From an uncultured Reyranella sp. (GTDB taxonomy: Bacteria; Pseudomonadota; Alphaproteobacteria; Reyranellales; Reyranellaceae), in the NCBI GenBank assembly GCA_937919085.1, contig CALFRN010000101.1:1-38212 (forward strand): DNA of 38,212 nucleotides, read 5' to 3'. Positions within the stretch are counted from its first letter, which is position 1; each line of letters starts with the position of its first letter. Positions 28,203 through 38,212 of this stretch are shown here, piece after piece. The position numbers and the translations under genes were made by a program. Under the pieces are notes generated by a model, which worked only from the letters and a program-made list of their open reading frames with translations, did not search any database and was not told the origin of the DNA.

Positions 28203-29258
28203 ATGTTCGATGGCTCACACACGCTGGAACTCGCTCCGGCAGAACGCCGGGCCCGGCTGCGACTGGCACGCAGCACCCGAATTGGACCGGTCGCCTTTCA
28301 CGAAGCAATCGCGCATTTTGGTTCGGCGCAGGCTGCCTGCACCCGACTCGCCACCTGCTCCGACGCCAACATCGATCATGAAGAAAAACGTCTTTCCGGC
28401 GTCGGCGGCCATTTTCTGGTGATCGGGGATATCGCCTATCCCGCCGCACTGGCCGCGCTGCCGGATGCGCCGCCGATTCTATCGGCAATCGGCGATATAA
28501 GCCTGCTCGCCCGGCCGACCCTGGCTCTTGTCGGCGCACGCGAAGCCTCTGTAGCGGGCCGGCGCTTTGCCACGCAGCTGGCGGCCGTTCTCGGGAATGC
28601 TGGCTTCGTCATCGTTTCCGGCCTGGCGCGCGGCATCGACACGGCTGCGCACGAAGCCGCGCTTGGTACCGGTACCGTGGCTGTGCTTGCAGGGGGTATC
28701 GACCAGATCTACCCTCCCCAGAATGCAGCGCTGCACCGCGGCATTGCCGCCCACGGTCTGTTGTTGAGCGAGGCGCCGGTCGGCGTGCCGCCGCTCGCCC
28801 GTGCCTTCCCGCGCCGGAACCGCATCGTGAGCGGGCTGTCGGCCGGGGTGATCGTGATCGAAGCCGCCGCCCGGTCGGGCTCGCAGATCACCGCCCAACG
28901 CGCCGCCGAGCAAGGGCGTGAAGTCTTCGTCGTTCCCGGCTCGCCCATGGACCCGCGATATGCCGGGTCGAATAACCTTATACGTGATGGGGCCATATTG
29001 GTGCGGGACGCCAACGATATTCTGAGTGTCTTGGATCGTCCGGCAATCCTGAGCCAATGCATTGAAACAAAAAAGAAAACTGCACCAGATCTAGAGACGG
29101 CCCGGGTCCTTGAAGCCTTGGGGGCGGTGCCCACCGCGGTTGACGAACTTGTGCGCCGGTGCCAAGTGTCCGCCGCCGCCGTGGCGGAGGTTCTACTGGC
29201 TCTTGAGCTGGATGGCCGCCTGGAGAGGCACCGGGGTAACCGCGTATCTCTGATGTAA
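28203..29258 (+). CDS. dprA: DNA-processing protein DprA
   Basis: VGAREASVAGRRFATQLA, VSGLARGIDTAAHEAALG, AFPRRNRIVSGLSAGVIVIEAAARSGSQITA; winged-helix-like C-terminus. Confidence 0.95.
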   Translation: MFDGSHTLELAPAERRARLRLARSTRIGPVAFHEAIAHFGSAQAACTRLATCSDANIDHEEKRLSGVGGHFLVIGDIAYPAALAALPDAPPILSAIGDISLLARPTLALVGAREASVAGRRFATQLAAVLGNAGFVIVSGLARGIDTAAHEAALGTGTVAVLAGGIDQIYPPQNAALHRGIAAHGLLLSEAPVGVPPLARAFPRRNRIVSGLSAGVIVIEAAARSGSQITAQRAAEQGREVFVVPGSPMDPRYAGSNNLIRDGAILVRDANDILSVLDRPAILSQCIETKKKTAPDLETARVLEALGAVPTAVDELVRRCQVSAAAVAEVLLALELDGRLERHRGNRVSLM

Positions 29259-29298
29259 ATCAGTGATTTAGCTCCGGTCTTTCACGTTTACTGGAGCG

Positions 29299-32031
29299 GT
29301 GTCGTCGATGGACGTGCTGGTCGTCGAGTCCCCGGCCAAGGCTAAGACCATTGGAAAATACCTCGGCCCCGGTTTCACCGTGCTGGCCTCCTACGGCCAT
29401 GTCCGCGATCTGCCGTCCAAGGACGGCTCGGTCCGACCGGACGAGGATTTCGCCATGGACTGGGAGATCGACCCCCAGTCACAGAAGCGAATCGATGCGA
29501 TCGCCAAGGCGATTACCAAGGGTGGCAAGCTCTATCTCGCCACCGATCCGGATCGCGAGGGCGAGGCGATCTCGTGGCATGTCCGCGACATCCTCGGACG
29601 CAAGAAGGCGCTCGACGGCGTTGACGTCAAAAGAGTCACCTTCAACTCCATCACCAAGCAATCGGTGCTGGACGCGGTTGCCAATCCCCGCGACCTCGAC
29701 CAACCACTGATCGACGCCTACCTCGCGCGCCGGGCACTCGACTATCTGGTTGGATTCACCCTCTCGCCGGTGCTGTGGCGGAAGCTGCCGGGCAGCCGCT
29801 CGGCCGGCCGCGTCCAGTCGGTGGCGCTGCGCCTGATCTGCGAACGCGAGGCCGAGATCGAGGTCTTCAAGACCCGTGAATACTGGACGGTCGATACCGT
29901 CTTCGGCACCGCCAAGAAGGCCGCACTCAAAGCCCGCCTCACCCATCTCGACGGCCGCAAGCTTGAGAAGTTCGACCTCGACACCGAGGAGCGTGCCGAG
30001 GCCGCCAAGCGCGAGATCGAGCGCCGGGCCTTCGCGGTGGCGTCGATCGACCGCCGCCAGGTCCGCCGCAACCCGCCGCCGCCCTTCATTACCTCGACCC
30101 TGCAGCAGGAAGCTTCCCGGAAGCTCGGTGTCGGCGCCGCAACGGCGATGCGCATTGCCCAGCGCCTCTATGAAGGTGTCGACATCGGCGGCGAGACGGT
30201 CGGCCTCATCACCTACATGCGAACTGACGGCGTGCAGCTTGCCCCCGAAGCGATCGGCCAGACGCGCCGGCTGATCGAGACCAAGTACGGTCAGAGCTAC
30301 GTGCCGGCGAGCCCGCGCATCTATACGTCGAAGGCCAAAAACGCCCAGGAAGCACACGAGGCAATCCGGCCGACCGACTTGTTCCGCACGCCACAGGACG
30401 TCGCCGCCTATCTCGACAAGGACCAGCTCGGCCTCTACGAGTTGATCTGGAAGCGCACCGTCGCGAGCCAGATGGAGAGCGCCGTGCTCGACCAGGTGAC
30501 GGTCGAAATCGCCAGCGGCGACAAGACCGCGCGGCTGCGCGCCACGGGCTCCGTCATCAAGTTCAATGGCTTTCTCACCCTTTACGACGAAGGCCAGGAC
30601 GAAAAGAGCGAGGACGAGGACGGCAATTCCATTCTGCCGGACGTCCTGGAGAACGAGGCCCTGGAACGCCGCGACGTCTTGCCGGAACAGCATTTCACCG
30701 AGCCGCCGCCGCGCTATTCCGAGGCCAGCCTGGTCAAGAAGCTGGAAGAACTCGGCATCGGCCGACCCTCGACCTACGCCAGCATCATCGAGGTCCTGCA
30801 ACGGCGCAACTACGTGCAGATCGACCGCAAGCGCTTCGTGCCCGAGGATCGCGGCCGGATCGTCACAGCTTTTCTGCAGACCTATTTCCCCCGCTACGTC
30901 GAGTACGACTTCACGGCCCACCTCGAGGAGGAGCTCGACGACATCTCGGGCGGCAAGATCGACTGGCGGCAGGTGCTGCGCGAATTCTGGAAGGCATTCT
31001 CCGCCGCTGTCGGCGAGACCAAGGAACTGCGCGTCCGCGAAGTGCTCGACAAGATCGACTCGGAGCTCGGCCCCCACTTCTTCCCCGAGGGCAAGGACGG
31101 CAAGAACCCGCGAGACTGCCCGTCCTGCGCCGGTGGCCGCCTCGGCCTGAAGCTCGGCAAGTTCGGCGCCTTCATCGGCTGCTCGAACTATCCCGAGTGC
31201 CGCTTCACGCGCAAGCTCGGCATCGTCGATGCCGAAGCGGATGCCATATCCGGTGTCAATCTCGACGGGCCGAAGATCCTGGGCATCGATCCGGTGACCG
31301 GCAAGCAGGTTACACTGCGCAAGGGCCCCTATGGACTCTACGTCCAGCTGGGCGAGCCGGAAGGCAAGGAAAAGCCCAAGCGGCAATCGCTGCTCAAGGA
31401 CATGGTTCCCGATGACGTGACGCTCGACAAGGCGCTGGCACTGCTGGCGCTGCCACGCGAACTCGGACCGCATCCCGAAGACAACGAGATCATTCTGGCT
31501 GGCGTCGGTCGTTTCGGCCCCTATGTGAAGCACGGGCCAAAATACAAATCGATCCCCGCCGACGAGAGCGTGCTCGATATCGGCATGAATCGCGCCGTGA
31601 CGCTGCTAGCCGAGGCCAGGACGCCCGGTCGCGGCCGCGCCGCCGTCAAGCCGCTGCGCATCGTGGGCAATCATCCTGCCGACGAGGCTCCTATCGAACT
31701 CTACGATGGCCGCTACGGTCATTATGTGAAGCACGGCGGCATCAACGCAACGGTGCCGAACGACATCAAGCCGGACGAACTCACGCTCGACCACGCGGTG
31801 TCACTGCTGGCCGAACGCGCCGCCAAGGGCGGTGGTAAGAAGCCCGCGCGCGCCAAGAAGGCCGCCGCGCCCAAGGCCAAGCCGAAGGCCAAAGCCAAGA
31901 CCAAGGCCAAAGCAGCAAACGGCGCAGGCGACGGCGCCGCTCCGACACCCAAGGCCGCTGCCAAGAAAAAGGCGGCGCCCAAGCGCAAGGCAAAGGTCGA
32001 GCCCCCGCCCCGTACCGGGACCGATGGCTAA
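29299..32031 (+). CDS. topA: DNA topoisomerase I with Lys/Ala/Pro-rich C-terminal tail
   Basis: VVESPAKAKTIGKYLGPGFTVLASYGHVRDLP; DPDREGEAISWHV; YMRTDGVQL; zinc ribbon CPSCAGGRLGLKLGKFGAFIGCSNYPEC; start may be ATG 29308. Confidence 0.97.
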   Translation: MSSMDVLVVESPAKAKTIGKYLGPGFTVLASYGHVRDLPSKDGSVRPDEDFAMDWEIDPQSQKRIDAIAKAITKGGKLYLATDPDREGEAISWHVRDILGRKKALDGVDVKRVTFNSITKQSVLDAVANPRDLDQPLIDAYLARRALDYLVGFTLSPVLWRKLPGSRSAGRVQSVALRLICEREAEIEVFKTREYWTVDTVFGTAKKAALKARLTHLDGRKLEKFDLDTEERAEAAKREIERRAFAVASIDRRQVRRNPPPPFITSTLQQEASRKLGVGAATAMRIAQRLYEGVDIGGETVGLITYMRTDGVQLAPEAIGQTRRLIETKYGQSYVPASPRIYTSKAKNAQEAHEAIRPTDLFRTPQDVAAYLDKDQLGLYELIWKRTVASQMESAVLDQVTVEIASGDKTARLRATGSVIKFNGFLTLYDEGQDEKSEDEDGNSILPDVLENEALERRDVLPEQHFTEPPPRYSEASLVKKLEELGIGRPSTYASIIEVLQRRNYVQIDRKRFVPEDRGRIVTAFLQTYFPRYVEYDFTAHLEEELDDISGGKIDWRQVLREFWKAFSAAVGETKELRVREVLDKIDSELGPHFFPEGKDGKNPRDCPSCAGGRLGLKLGKFGAFIGCSNYPECRFTRKLGIVDAEADAISGVNLDGPKILGIDPVTGKQVTLRKGPYGLYVQLGEPEGKEKPKRQSLLKDMVPDDVTLDKALALLALPRELGPHPEDNEIILAGVGRFGPYVKHGPKYKSIPADESVLDIGMNRAVTLLAEARTPGRGRAAVKPLRIVGNHPADEAPIELYDGRYGHYVKHGGINATVPNDIKPDELTLDHAVSLLAERAAKGGGKKPARAKKAAAPKAKPKAKAKTKAKAANGAGDGAAPTPKAAAKKKAAPKRKAKVEPPPRTGTDG

Positions 32032-34291
32032 GGGCACAGTCCCCACCCGCGACGAACTGCTGGCCTTCATCCGCGACAGCGCCACGCCGGTCGGCAAGCG
32101 CGAGATCGCGCGCGCCTACGGCTTGAAGGGCGACCAGCGCATCGAACTGAAGGAACTGCTGCGCGACCTGCGCGACGCTGGCGAGATCACCCCCGACCGC
32201 GCCAAGACATTCCGCCACCCCGAGGCACTGACCGACATCACCGTTCTCGAGATCGTCCGGGTCGACAACGACGGCCACCTGATCGCGGTGCCGCGCCGTC
32301 ATGACACCGACAAGGACGGACCGGCGCCCCACATCGAGATCGATTCACATTCGGCGCCCCGCAGCGGCCCGGCCCCCGCCGTCGGCGACCGCGTGCTGGC
32401 GAGCCTCAAACGCCGCGGCAAGAACGCATACGATGCGCGCATAATTCGCCGGCTGGGCAGCGGCCCGAAGAAAATCCTCGGCCTTTATGAAGAAGCGGCC
32501 GGCCGCAACGGTCTCGGACTGGTGACGCCGACCGACCGCAAGATGCGGCAGAGCTTCGACGTGCGGCCTGACGACAAGAACGGCGCGCTGCCGGGCGACA
32601 TCGTCTGGATCGAGGAAACCGGCGGCAGCCTGGCGCGCCGGGCACGGGTGCTGGAGCGCATCGGGCCGATGAGCGATCCGCGCACCGTCAGCCTGATCTC
32701 GATCGCCACCAATGACATTCCCGTCGAGTTTCCTCCGGCCGCAATCGAGGAAGCGGAACGCGCCAAGGCGGCTCCCCTCGGCAACCGTCTCGATCTGCGA
32801 CGGACTCCGCTGGTCACCATCGATGGCGAGGATGCGCGCGATTTCGACGACGCGGTGTTCGCCGAGCCCGACCCGGATCATCCCGGCGGCTGGCATCTCG
32901 TGGTCGCCATCGCCGATGTCGCCTGGTACGTGCGCCATGACAAACCGCTCGATCGCGCCGCCTATCTCCGCGGCACCTCGGTCTACTTCCCCGACCGCGT
33001 TGTGCCGATGCTGCCCGAGGCGCTGTCCAACCATTGGTGCTCACTCGTACCGCGCGAAGACCGCCCGGTGCTGGCGGCCGAGATGTGGATCGACGACCAG
33101 GGACATCTCAAACGCCATCGCTTCCACCGCGCCATGATGCGCTCTGCCGCTCGCCTAACCTATACCCGTATCCAGCGAGCCATGGACGGCGCACCTGACG
33201 AAGAGATCGCCCCTCTGATGGACGACGTCGTGCGGCCGCTCTACGGCGCCTACCGGACCCTTCTGGCGGCGCGCGAGGCGCGCGGCGCGCTCGATCTCGA
33301 CCTTCCGGAACGCCAGGTCTCGTTGGGCGACGACGGCCGGATCGCCGAGATCGGCGTGCGCGAGCGGCTCGACAGTCACAAGCTGATCGAAGAGTTCATG
33401 GTCCTGGCCAATGTCGCCGCGGCCCAGGCGCTTGAGCAGCGTCATGCCGCCTGCCTCTACCGCGTCCACGACCAGCCCGACCTCGCCAAGCTCGAGGCGC
33501 TGCGCGAATTTCTCGGCACGCTCGGCATCAAGGTGCCGACCGGGCAGCGGCTGCGGCCAGCCGACCTCAACCGCGTTCTGCACGAGGTCGCCGGCAAGCC
33601 GGTTTCCCAATTGGTCAGCCAGACGGTGCTGCGCAGCCAGAGCCAGGCCGTCTACAGCCCCGACAATCTCGGCCACTTCGGGCTGGCGCTCGCGCGCTAT
33701 GCCCACTTCACCTCGCCGATTCGGCGCTACCCTGATCTGATCGTCCACCGCGCCCTGATTGCGGCCTACGGGCTGGGCGATGGCGGCCTCAGCGAGTCCG
33801 ACCGCGGTCGCTTCGTCGAGTTCGGCGAGCATCTGTCGATGTGCGAGCGCCGCGCGGTCGCCGCCGAGCGCGGCGCGATGGACCGCTATGTCGTGGCGTT
33901 CATGGCCGAACATGTCGGCGCAACCTTCACCGGCCGCATCACCAGCGTCACGCGCTTCGGTCTGTTCGCCGCGCTCGATGGTACGGGGGCCGACGGGCTG
34001 ATTCCCATCCGCTCACTGGGCCAGGAATTCTTTCGCCATGACGAGGGCCGCCAGCTCCTGATCGGCGAGCGCACGGGCGAAACCTTCGGGCTTGGCGACC
34101 GGGTCAAGCTGAAACTGGTCGAGGCCGACGCGGCCACCGCCGGATTGTTGTTCGAAATCGTCGACGTCGTCGAGCGCGTCGAACGCCACGCCATTCCGCG
34201 CGGCCGCGCGGATTCCGGGCGTGGCCCGCCGCGGCGTCCGGTCGCGCATCGCGGCGCCCCTCGGGACAAACGGTCACGCCGACGGAAGTGA
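32024..34291 (+). CDS. rnr: Ribonuclease R
   Basis: ATG at 32024 overlaps the topA stop; IDGEDARDFDDAVFAEPD, YVRHDKPLDRAAYLRGTSVYFPDRVVPMLPEALSN, HFTSPIRRYPDLIVHRAL; S1 domain and basic tail. Confidence 0.96.
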   Translation: MAKGTVPTRDELLAFIRDSATPVGKREIARAYGLKGDQRIELKELLRDLRDAGEITPDRAKTFRHPEALTDITVLEIVRVDNDGHLIAVPRRHDTDKDGPAPHIEIDSHSAPRSGPAPAVGDRVLASLKRRGKNAYDARIIRRLGSGPKKILGLYEEAAGRNGLGLVTPTDRKMRQSFDVRPDDKNGALPGDIVWIEETGGSLARRARVLERIGPMSDPRTVSLISIATNDIPVEFPPAAIEEAERAKAAPLGNRLDLRRTPLVTIDGEDARDFDDAVFAEPDPDHPGGWHLVVAIADVAWYVRHDKPLDRAAYLRGTSVYFPDRVVPMLPEALSNHWCSLVPREDRPVLAAEMWIDDQGHLKRHRFHRAMMRSAARLTYTRIQRAMDGAPDEEIAPLMDDVVRPLYGAYRTLLAAREARGALDLDLPERQVSLGDDGRIAEIGVRERLDSHKLIEEFMVLANVAAAQALEQRHAACLYRVHDQPDLAKLEALREFLGTLGIKVPTGQRLRPADLNRVLHEVAGKPVSQLVSQTVLRSQSQAVYSPDNLGHFGLALARYAHFTSPIRRYPDLIVHRALIAAYGLGDGGLSESDRGRFVEFGEHLSMCERRAVAAERGAMDRYVVAFMAEHVGATFTGRITSVTRFGLFAALDGTGADGLIPIRSLGQEFFRHDEGRQLLIGERTGETFGLGDRVKLKLVEADAATAGLLFEIVDVVERVERHAIPRGRADSGRGPPRRPVAHRGAPRDKRSRRRK

Positions 34292-34313
34292 GCCGAGCGC
34301 GCATTCTTCGCCT

Positions 34314-34718
34314 ATGAGTGACGAATACGCCCCGGTCGATTTCTGGACGGCTCTGCTGCGCGGCTGGCGCGGCCGGTGCCCGCGCTGTGGCGAAGGTGCG
34401 CTATTCCGCAGCTTCCTGAAGATGAACAGCCGCTGCCCCGTGTGTAGCCAGGCACTTGAGCCGTACCGCGCCGACGATGCACCGGCCTACTTCACCATCT
34501 TCGCGGTCGGTCACATCATCGTGCCGCTGGTGCTGGTGATGGAGCGTTACGGCGACCAACCACCGCTGTGGTTTCACGCCATTCTGTGGCTACCCTTGTC
34601 GGTTCTGCTGGCTCTGTATCTGCTTCCCCACATAAAGGGCGGGGTTATTGCATTGCTGTGGGCCCATCGGATTGCCGCACCCAGTTCCTCGGCCGGCGGG
34701 CCCGACCGCTCGGTTTGA
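34314..34718 (+). CDS. DUF983 family membrane protein
   Basis: RGWRGRCPRCGEGALFRSFLKMNSRCPVCSQALEPYRADDAPAYFTIFAVGHI. Confidence 0.92.
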   Translation: MSDEYAPVDFWTALLRGWRGRCPRCGEGALFRSFLKMNSRCPVCSQALEPYRADDAPAYFTIFAVGHIIVPLVLVMERYGDQPPLWFHAILWLPLSVLLALYLLPHIKGGVIALLWAHRIAAPSSSAGGPDRSV

Positions 34719-34767
34719 GCAATGGCCGCCAGACCACAGCCTGTGCTAGGTTCACAGATTGTTGGTT

Positions 34768-36357
34768 ATGAGTAGACAGCTGATCTCTTTTTTCCGACTT
34801 GCGCTGCCCCAAACGGCAGCCATTTTACTTGCCGGAGCGCTGGTTGCCTCCTGTGCAACCTCGACAGAGGCGCCGCAGGCACAATCCGGGCTCAGCCCGG
34901 CGGTCGCCGCTGATGTCAATATCGAGCGAATCGTCCTGCAGGCCTACCGCGCGATTGGCGACCGCCATTTGTACGAACCCAACTTCCGGGCGTTGTCGGC
35001 TGAGACCTATCGCGGCTTCGCCGGTGCGGACGCGGCGCTGTCCCTCGAAACCACGGACGTGGCCTTCTCGGTGAAGCGCGACGGCCGCGAAGTGATGACC
35101 AGGCCGACGCCAGCCGACAATTCCGATGGCCGTGCCTGGGGGGGAATGCTGGCCGAACTCTTTGCCGGCTCGATGGCATCGTCGCCGACCCTGCAGGACA
35201 GCGACCGTCAGGCACTCATTCGCCAGGCGATGGCGGCCACGACCAAGCAGCTCGACCGCAACAGCCGCTACGCCGACCCTGACGAAGCGCGCGACAACCG
35301 TTTCCAGCGCGACGGCGGCGGTGGAATCGGCATCACCGTGGAACGCACGGAAGAGAAGAGAACCATGATCCGTGCGGTCCAGGATGGTTCGCCGTCGGCC
35401 AAGGCCGGCCTCCAGCCGGGCGACCAGATCCTTGCCGTCAACGGCGAACCCATGATCGACCGGCCGCTGGCCGATGTCGTGCACCAGCTGCGCGGCACTG
35501 TCGGCACGCCGGTGACACTCAAGGTACTGCGGACCGCTCAGGGCCGAGAGCTGACGTTCGGCATGAAGCGCGGCCGCATCATCCCGACCACGGTCGTCTA
35601 CGAACGCCGCGGCGACGTTGCCCTGATCACCTTGTCGGGCTTCAACACCGCCACCACCGACAAGCTGCGGACCGCCATCGAAAAGGCGCGCGCCGAGATT
35701 GGACCCAGTATCGCCGGCCTCATCATCGACATGCGTGGCAATCGTGGCGGCCTGCTCGACCAGGCGCAGGCGGTGGCCGAAGTGTTCATTGGCGACGGCA
35801 CGATCTTTTCTACCCAAGGACGCCATCCAGACAGCCGGCGGACCTACAAGAGCTCGAACCCGCGCAAGATCGACGACCTGCCGGTGGTGGTGCTGATGAA
35901 CGGCGGCTCGGCATCAGCTGCCGAGATTGTGGCCGCGGCGCTTCAGGACCGCGGGCGCGCCGTCGTCGTTGGCTCAACGAGCTATGGCAAGGGCACCGTC
36001 CAGACCGTCGTGCGCCTGGCCAACGAAGGCGAACTCATTCTGACCTGGTCGCGCCTGCAGGCGCCGTCGGGCTACACCTGGAACGAACTGGGGGTTCTCC
36101 CCAGCATCTGCACCGCCAAGGTCGCCGACGTGGGCCAGTTCAGCACGACCCTAGTCGATGCCAACCAGACGTCGCTGATGCGCTGGCATGCCTTGCGCAA
36201 TCCGACCTCCCAGGAAGTCACCGACCTGCGCAAGATCTGCCCTCCGGGCGACAATTCGCCCGAGCGCGACATAGAGATTGCCAGCCGCCTGCTGCGCGAC
36301 AGCACGCTTTATGCCCATGCCCTGCAGGTGGGGACCTACCAGGCGGCCCGCCAATAG
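34768..36357 (+). CDS. S41-family C-terminal processing peptidase, probable lipoprotein
   Basis: Lipobox-like LLAGALVASCATS; PDZ-like IRAVQDGSPSAKAGLQPGDQILAVNGEPM; NGGSASAAEIVAAALQDRGRAVVVGSTSYGKGTVQTV catalytic Ser/Lys region. Confidence 0.93.
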   Translation: MSRQLISFFRLALPQTAAILLAGALVASCATSTEAPQAQSGLSPAVAADVNIERIVLQAYRAIGDRHLYEPNFRALSAETYRGFAGADAALSLETTDVAFSVKRDGREVMTRPTPADNSDGRAWGGMLAELFAGSMASSPTLQDSDRQALIRQAMAATTKQLDRNSRYADPDEARDNRFQRDGGGGIGITVERTEEKRTMIRAVQDGSPSAKAGLQPGDQILAVNGEPMIDRPLADVVHQLRGTVGTPVTLKVLRTAQGRELTFGMKRGRIIPTTVVYERRGDVALITLSGFNTATTDKLRTAIEKARAEIGPSIAGLIIDMRGNRGGLLDQAQAVAEVFIGDGTIFSTQGRHPDSRRTYKSSNPRKIDDLPVVVLMNGGSASAAEIVAAALQDRGRAVVVGSTSYGKGTVQTVVRLANEGELILTWSRLQAPSGYTWNELGVLPSICTAKVADVGQFSTTLVDANQTSLMRWHALRNPTSQEVTDLRKICPPGDNSPERDIEIASRLLRDSTLYAHALQVGTYQAARQ

Positions 36358-36372
36358 GGTGCTTTCCAGTGC

Positions 36373-36400
36373 TTGACACCGCGCCGTTGCCGACTACTTT
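36373..36400 (+). promoter_or_regulatory. Candidate housekeeping promoter upstream of rpmG
   Basis: TTGACA (36373-36378), 16-bp spacer, TACTTT (36395-36400). Confidence 0.4.
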
Positions 36401-36460
36401 GCCGGCCTTCCGTGAATTCGCCCTCCCCTGGATCCCGGGACGGGGCATAAGGACAAGACC

Positions 36461-36628
36461 ATGGCCAAGCCGACCTCGATCCTGATCAAGATGGTGTCCA
36501 GCGCCGACACCGGCTTCTACTACGTCACCAAGAAGAACCCGCGCACCAAGACCGAGAAGCTCGAGCTGAAGAAGTACGACCCGGTGGTACGCAAGCACGT
36601 CGTTTTCAAGGAATCGAAGATCAAGTAA
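36461..36628 (+). CDS. rpmG: 50S ribosomal protein L33 (zinc-ligand-free form)
   Basis: [55 protein letters not shown]; 55 aa, absent from the supplied ORF track. Confidence 0.98.
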   Translation: MAKPTSILIKMVSSADTGFYYVTKKNPRTKTEKLELKKYDPVVRKHVVFKESKIK

Positions 36629-36657
36629 AGACGCCACCGACGGCGCCTATCGTCAGA

Positions 36658-36680
36658 GCCGCCCTTCCGGGCGGCTTTTT
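36658..36680 (+). terminator. Rho-independent terminator after rpmG
   Basis: GCCGCCC-TTCC-GGGCGGC stem-loop followed by TTTTT. Confidence 0.85.
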
Positions 36681-36737
36681 CGTGGGCCATTTTGCGGCTA
36701 GCCTCCCGCCAACCAACAAACAACCGGAGAAAACGAA

Positions 36738-38212
36738 ATGAGCGCCCAGCTTTCGCGCGACGACTGGAAGACCCGCGTCGGAGCCATCGCCTACCGCAAC
36801 CAGGCTTTCATCGGCGGCAAATTCGCGCCCTCCATCTCGGGCAAGACCTTCGACTGCGTCAATCCGGCGACCGGCCAGGTCCTGACGAAGGTCGCGGCCT
36901 GCGATACCGCCGACGTCGATGCTGCGGTCAAGGCCGCCCGCGTCGCCTTCGAGAAGGGCACCTGGGCCAACATGGCGCCGGCGCAGCGCAAGCGCATCAT
37001 GCTGAAGCTTGCCGAACTCATGATGAAGAATCGCGAAGAACTGGCCCTGCTCGAGACCCTCGACATGGGCAAGCCGATCGCCTTTTCCACCACGGTCGAC
37101 ATTCCGGGCTCGGCCAACACCGTGCAGTGGTTCGCCGAAGCCATCGACAAGATCTACGACGAGATCGCCCCCACCCCCGGCAACGTCGTCGCCATGATCA
37201 CCCGCGAGGCGTCGGGTGTCGTGGCCTGCGTCGTGCCCTGGAACTTCCCGCTGCTGATGGCCTGCTGGAAGATCTCGCCGGCGCTGGCGGCCGGCAATTC
37301 GGTGATTCTGAAGCCCGCCGAGCAGTCGCCGCTGACCGCCATCCGCCTCGCCGAGCTGGCGGCGGAAGCCGGCATTCCCGAGGGCGTGTTCAACGTGCTG
37401 CCGGGCTTCGGTGAGACCGCCGGCCAGGCGCTCGGCCGACACATGGACGTGGATGTGCTGGCCTTCACCGGCTCGACCGAGGTCGGCAAATACTTCCTGC
37501 GCTACTCCGGCGAATCCAACATGAAGCAGGTCTGGCTGGAGTGCGGCGGCAAGTCGCCCAACGTCGTTCTTGCCGATGCGCCCAACCTCGACGTCGCCGC
37601 GCGCCGCACCGCCTTCGGCATCTGGTTCAACCAGGGCGAGGTCTGCACCGCCGGCAGCCGCCTGATCGTCGAGGACTCGATCAAGGACGCTTTCCTCGCC
37701 AAGGTGATGGCGATCGGCCAGAAGATGATGCCGGGCGACCCGCTCGACCCCAAGACGCAGATGGGCGCCATGGTCGACGAGACCCAGACCAAGCGCGTCA
37801 TGGGCTACATCGATGCCGGCCAGAAGGAAGGCGCCAAGCTCGCCATGGGCGGCAAGCAGGTCCATATCGATAACGCGGGCTCGTTCATCGAGCCCACCGT
37901 GTTCGACAATGTCGACAACAAGATGAAGATCGCCCAGGAGGAGATCTTCGGGCCGGTGCTGTCGGTGATCCCGGTCAAGGATGCCGAACAGGCGCTGGCC
38001 GTCGCCAATGACACGATCTATGGCCTCGCCTCGGCGATCTTCACCTCGGACATCAACAAGGCCTTCAAGTTCGCCAAGGGCCTGCGCGCCGGCTCGGTGT
38101 GGGTCAACACCTACGACGGCGGCGACATCACCACGCCGTTCGGCGGCTACAAGCAGTCGGGCAACGGCCGGGACAAGTCGCTGCACGCCTTCGACAAGTT
38201 CACCCAGATCAA
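36738..38212 (+). CDS. NAD(P)-dependent aldehyde dehydrogenase family protein (3' truncated by window edge)
   Basis: ATG at 36738; VVPWNFPLLMACWKISPALAAGNSVILKPAEQSPLTA, FTGSTEVGKYF, WLECGGKSPNVV, FNQGEVCTAGSRL, EEIFGPVLSV; PuuC/AldA-like; no stop in window. Confidence 0.95.
   Translation, partial: MSAQLSRDDWKTRVGAIAYRNQAFIGGKFAPSISGKTFDCVNPATGQVLTKVAACDTADVDAAVKAARVAFEKGTWANMAPAQRKRIMLKLAELMMKNREELALLETLDMGKPIAFSTTVDIPGSANTVQWFAEAIDKIYDEIAPTPGNVVAMITREASGVVACVVPWNFPLLMACWKISPALAAGNSVILKPAEQSPLTAIRLAELAAEAGIPEGVFNVLPGFGETAGQALGRHMDVDVLAFTGSTEVGKYFLRYSGESNMKQVWLECGGKSPNVVLADAPNLDVAARRTAFGIWFNQGEVCTAGSRLIVEDSIKDAFLAKVMAIGQKMMPGDPLDPKTQMGAMVDETQTKRVMGYIDAGQKEGAKLAMGGKQVHIDNAGSFIEPTVFDNVDNKMKIAQEEIFGPVLSVIPVKDAEQALAVANDTIYGLASAIFTSDINKAFKFAKGLRAGSVWVNTYDGGDITTPFGGYKQSGNGRDKSLHAFDKFTQI

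Noticed and set aside
29479-31533. 684-aa minus-strand ORF
   Set aside because: Fully antisense to topA, which has clear catalytic motifs
36621-38186. 521-aa minus-strand ORF
   Set aside because: Antisense to an unmistakable aldehyde dehydrogenase that the ORF track missed because its stop is outside the window
1-38212. tRNA/rRNA genes, CRISPR arrays, IS elements
   Set aside because: Scanned intergenic regions by eye and saw no cloverleaf-like segments, regularly spaced repeats or transposase motifs; tRNAscan/ISfinder-type searches would be needed to exclude them fully

Overview
GC-rich chromosomal window from an alphaproteobacterium (lineage is inferred from gene content and order; Rhodospirillales/Reyranella-like is only a guess). 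It carries about 33 supportable CDSs, partial at both ends, plus a few regulatory signals. I saw no rRNA, tRNA, CRISPR array or transposase. The core is housekeeping: gatB, gatA, gatC, ruvX, pyrB, a degenerate pyrC-type gene, plsY, dprA, topA, rnr, DUF983 and rpmG. Accessory modules are interspersed. The most interesting points are: (1) a divergent eight-gene redox locus (about 14.9-20.6 kb) in which each arm is headed by a putative Fe(II)/2OG-type oxygenase and carries exported redox or metal-handling proteins; (2) two divergent citrate synthase paralogs, one with an N-terminal DNA-binding HTH, separated by a perfect 18-bp palindrome; (3) a dihydroorotase homolog next to pyrB that lacks two metal-ligand histidines; (4) an orphan LexA-type box next to a perfect DnaA box in a roughly 650-bp region without a convincing gene, inside a split gatCAB locus; (5) a Na+/H+ antiporter fused to a cyclic-nucleotide-binding-type domain. 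Many long ORFs in the supplied track are antisense shadows of real genes, as expected at high GC.
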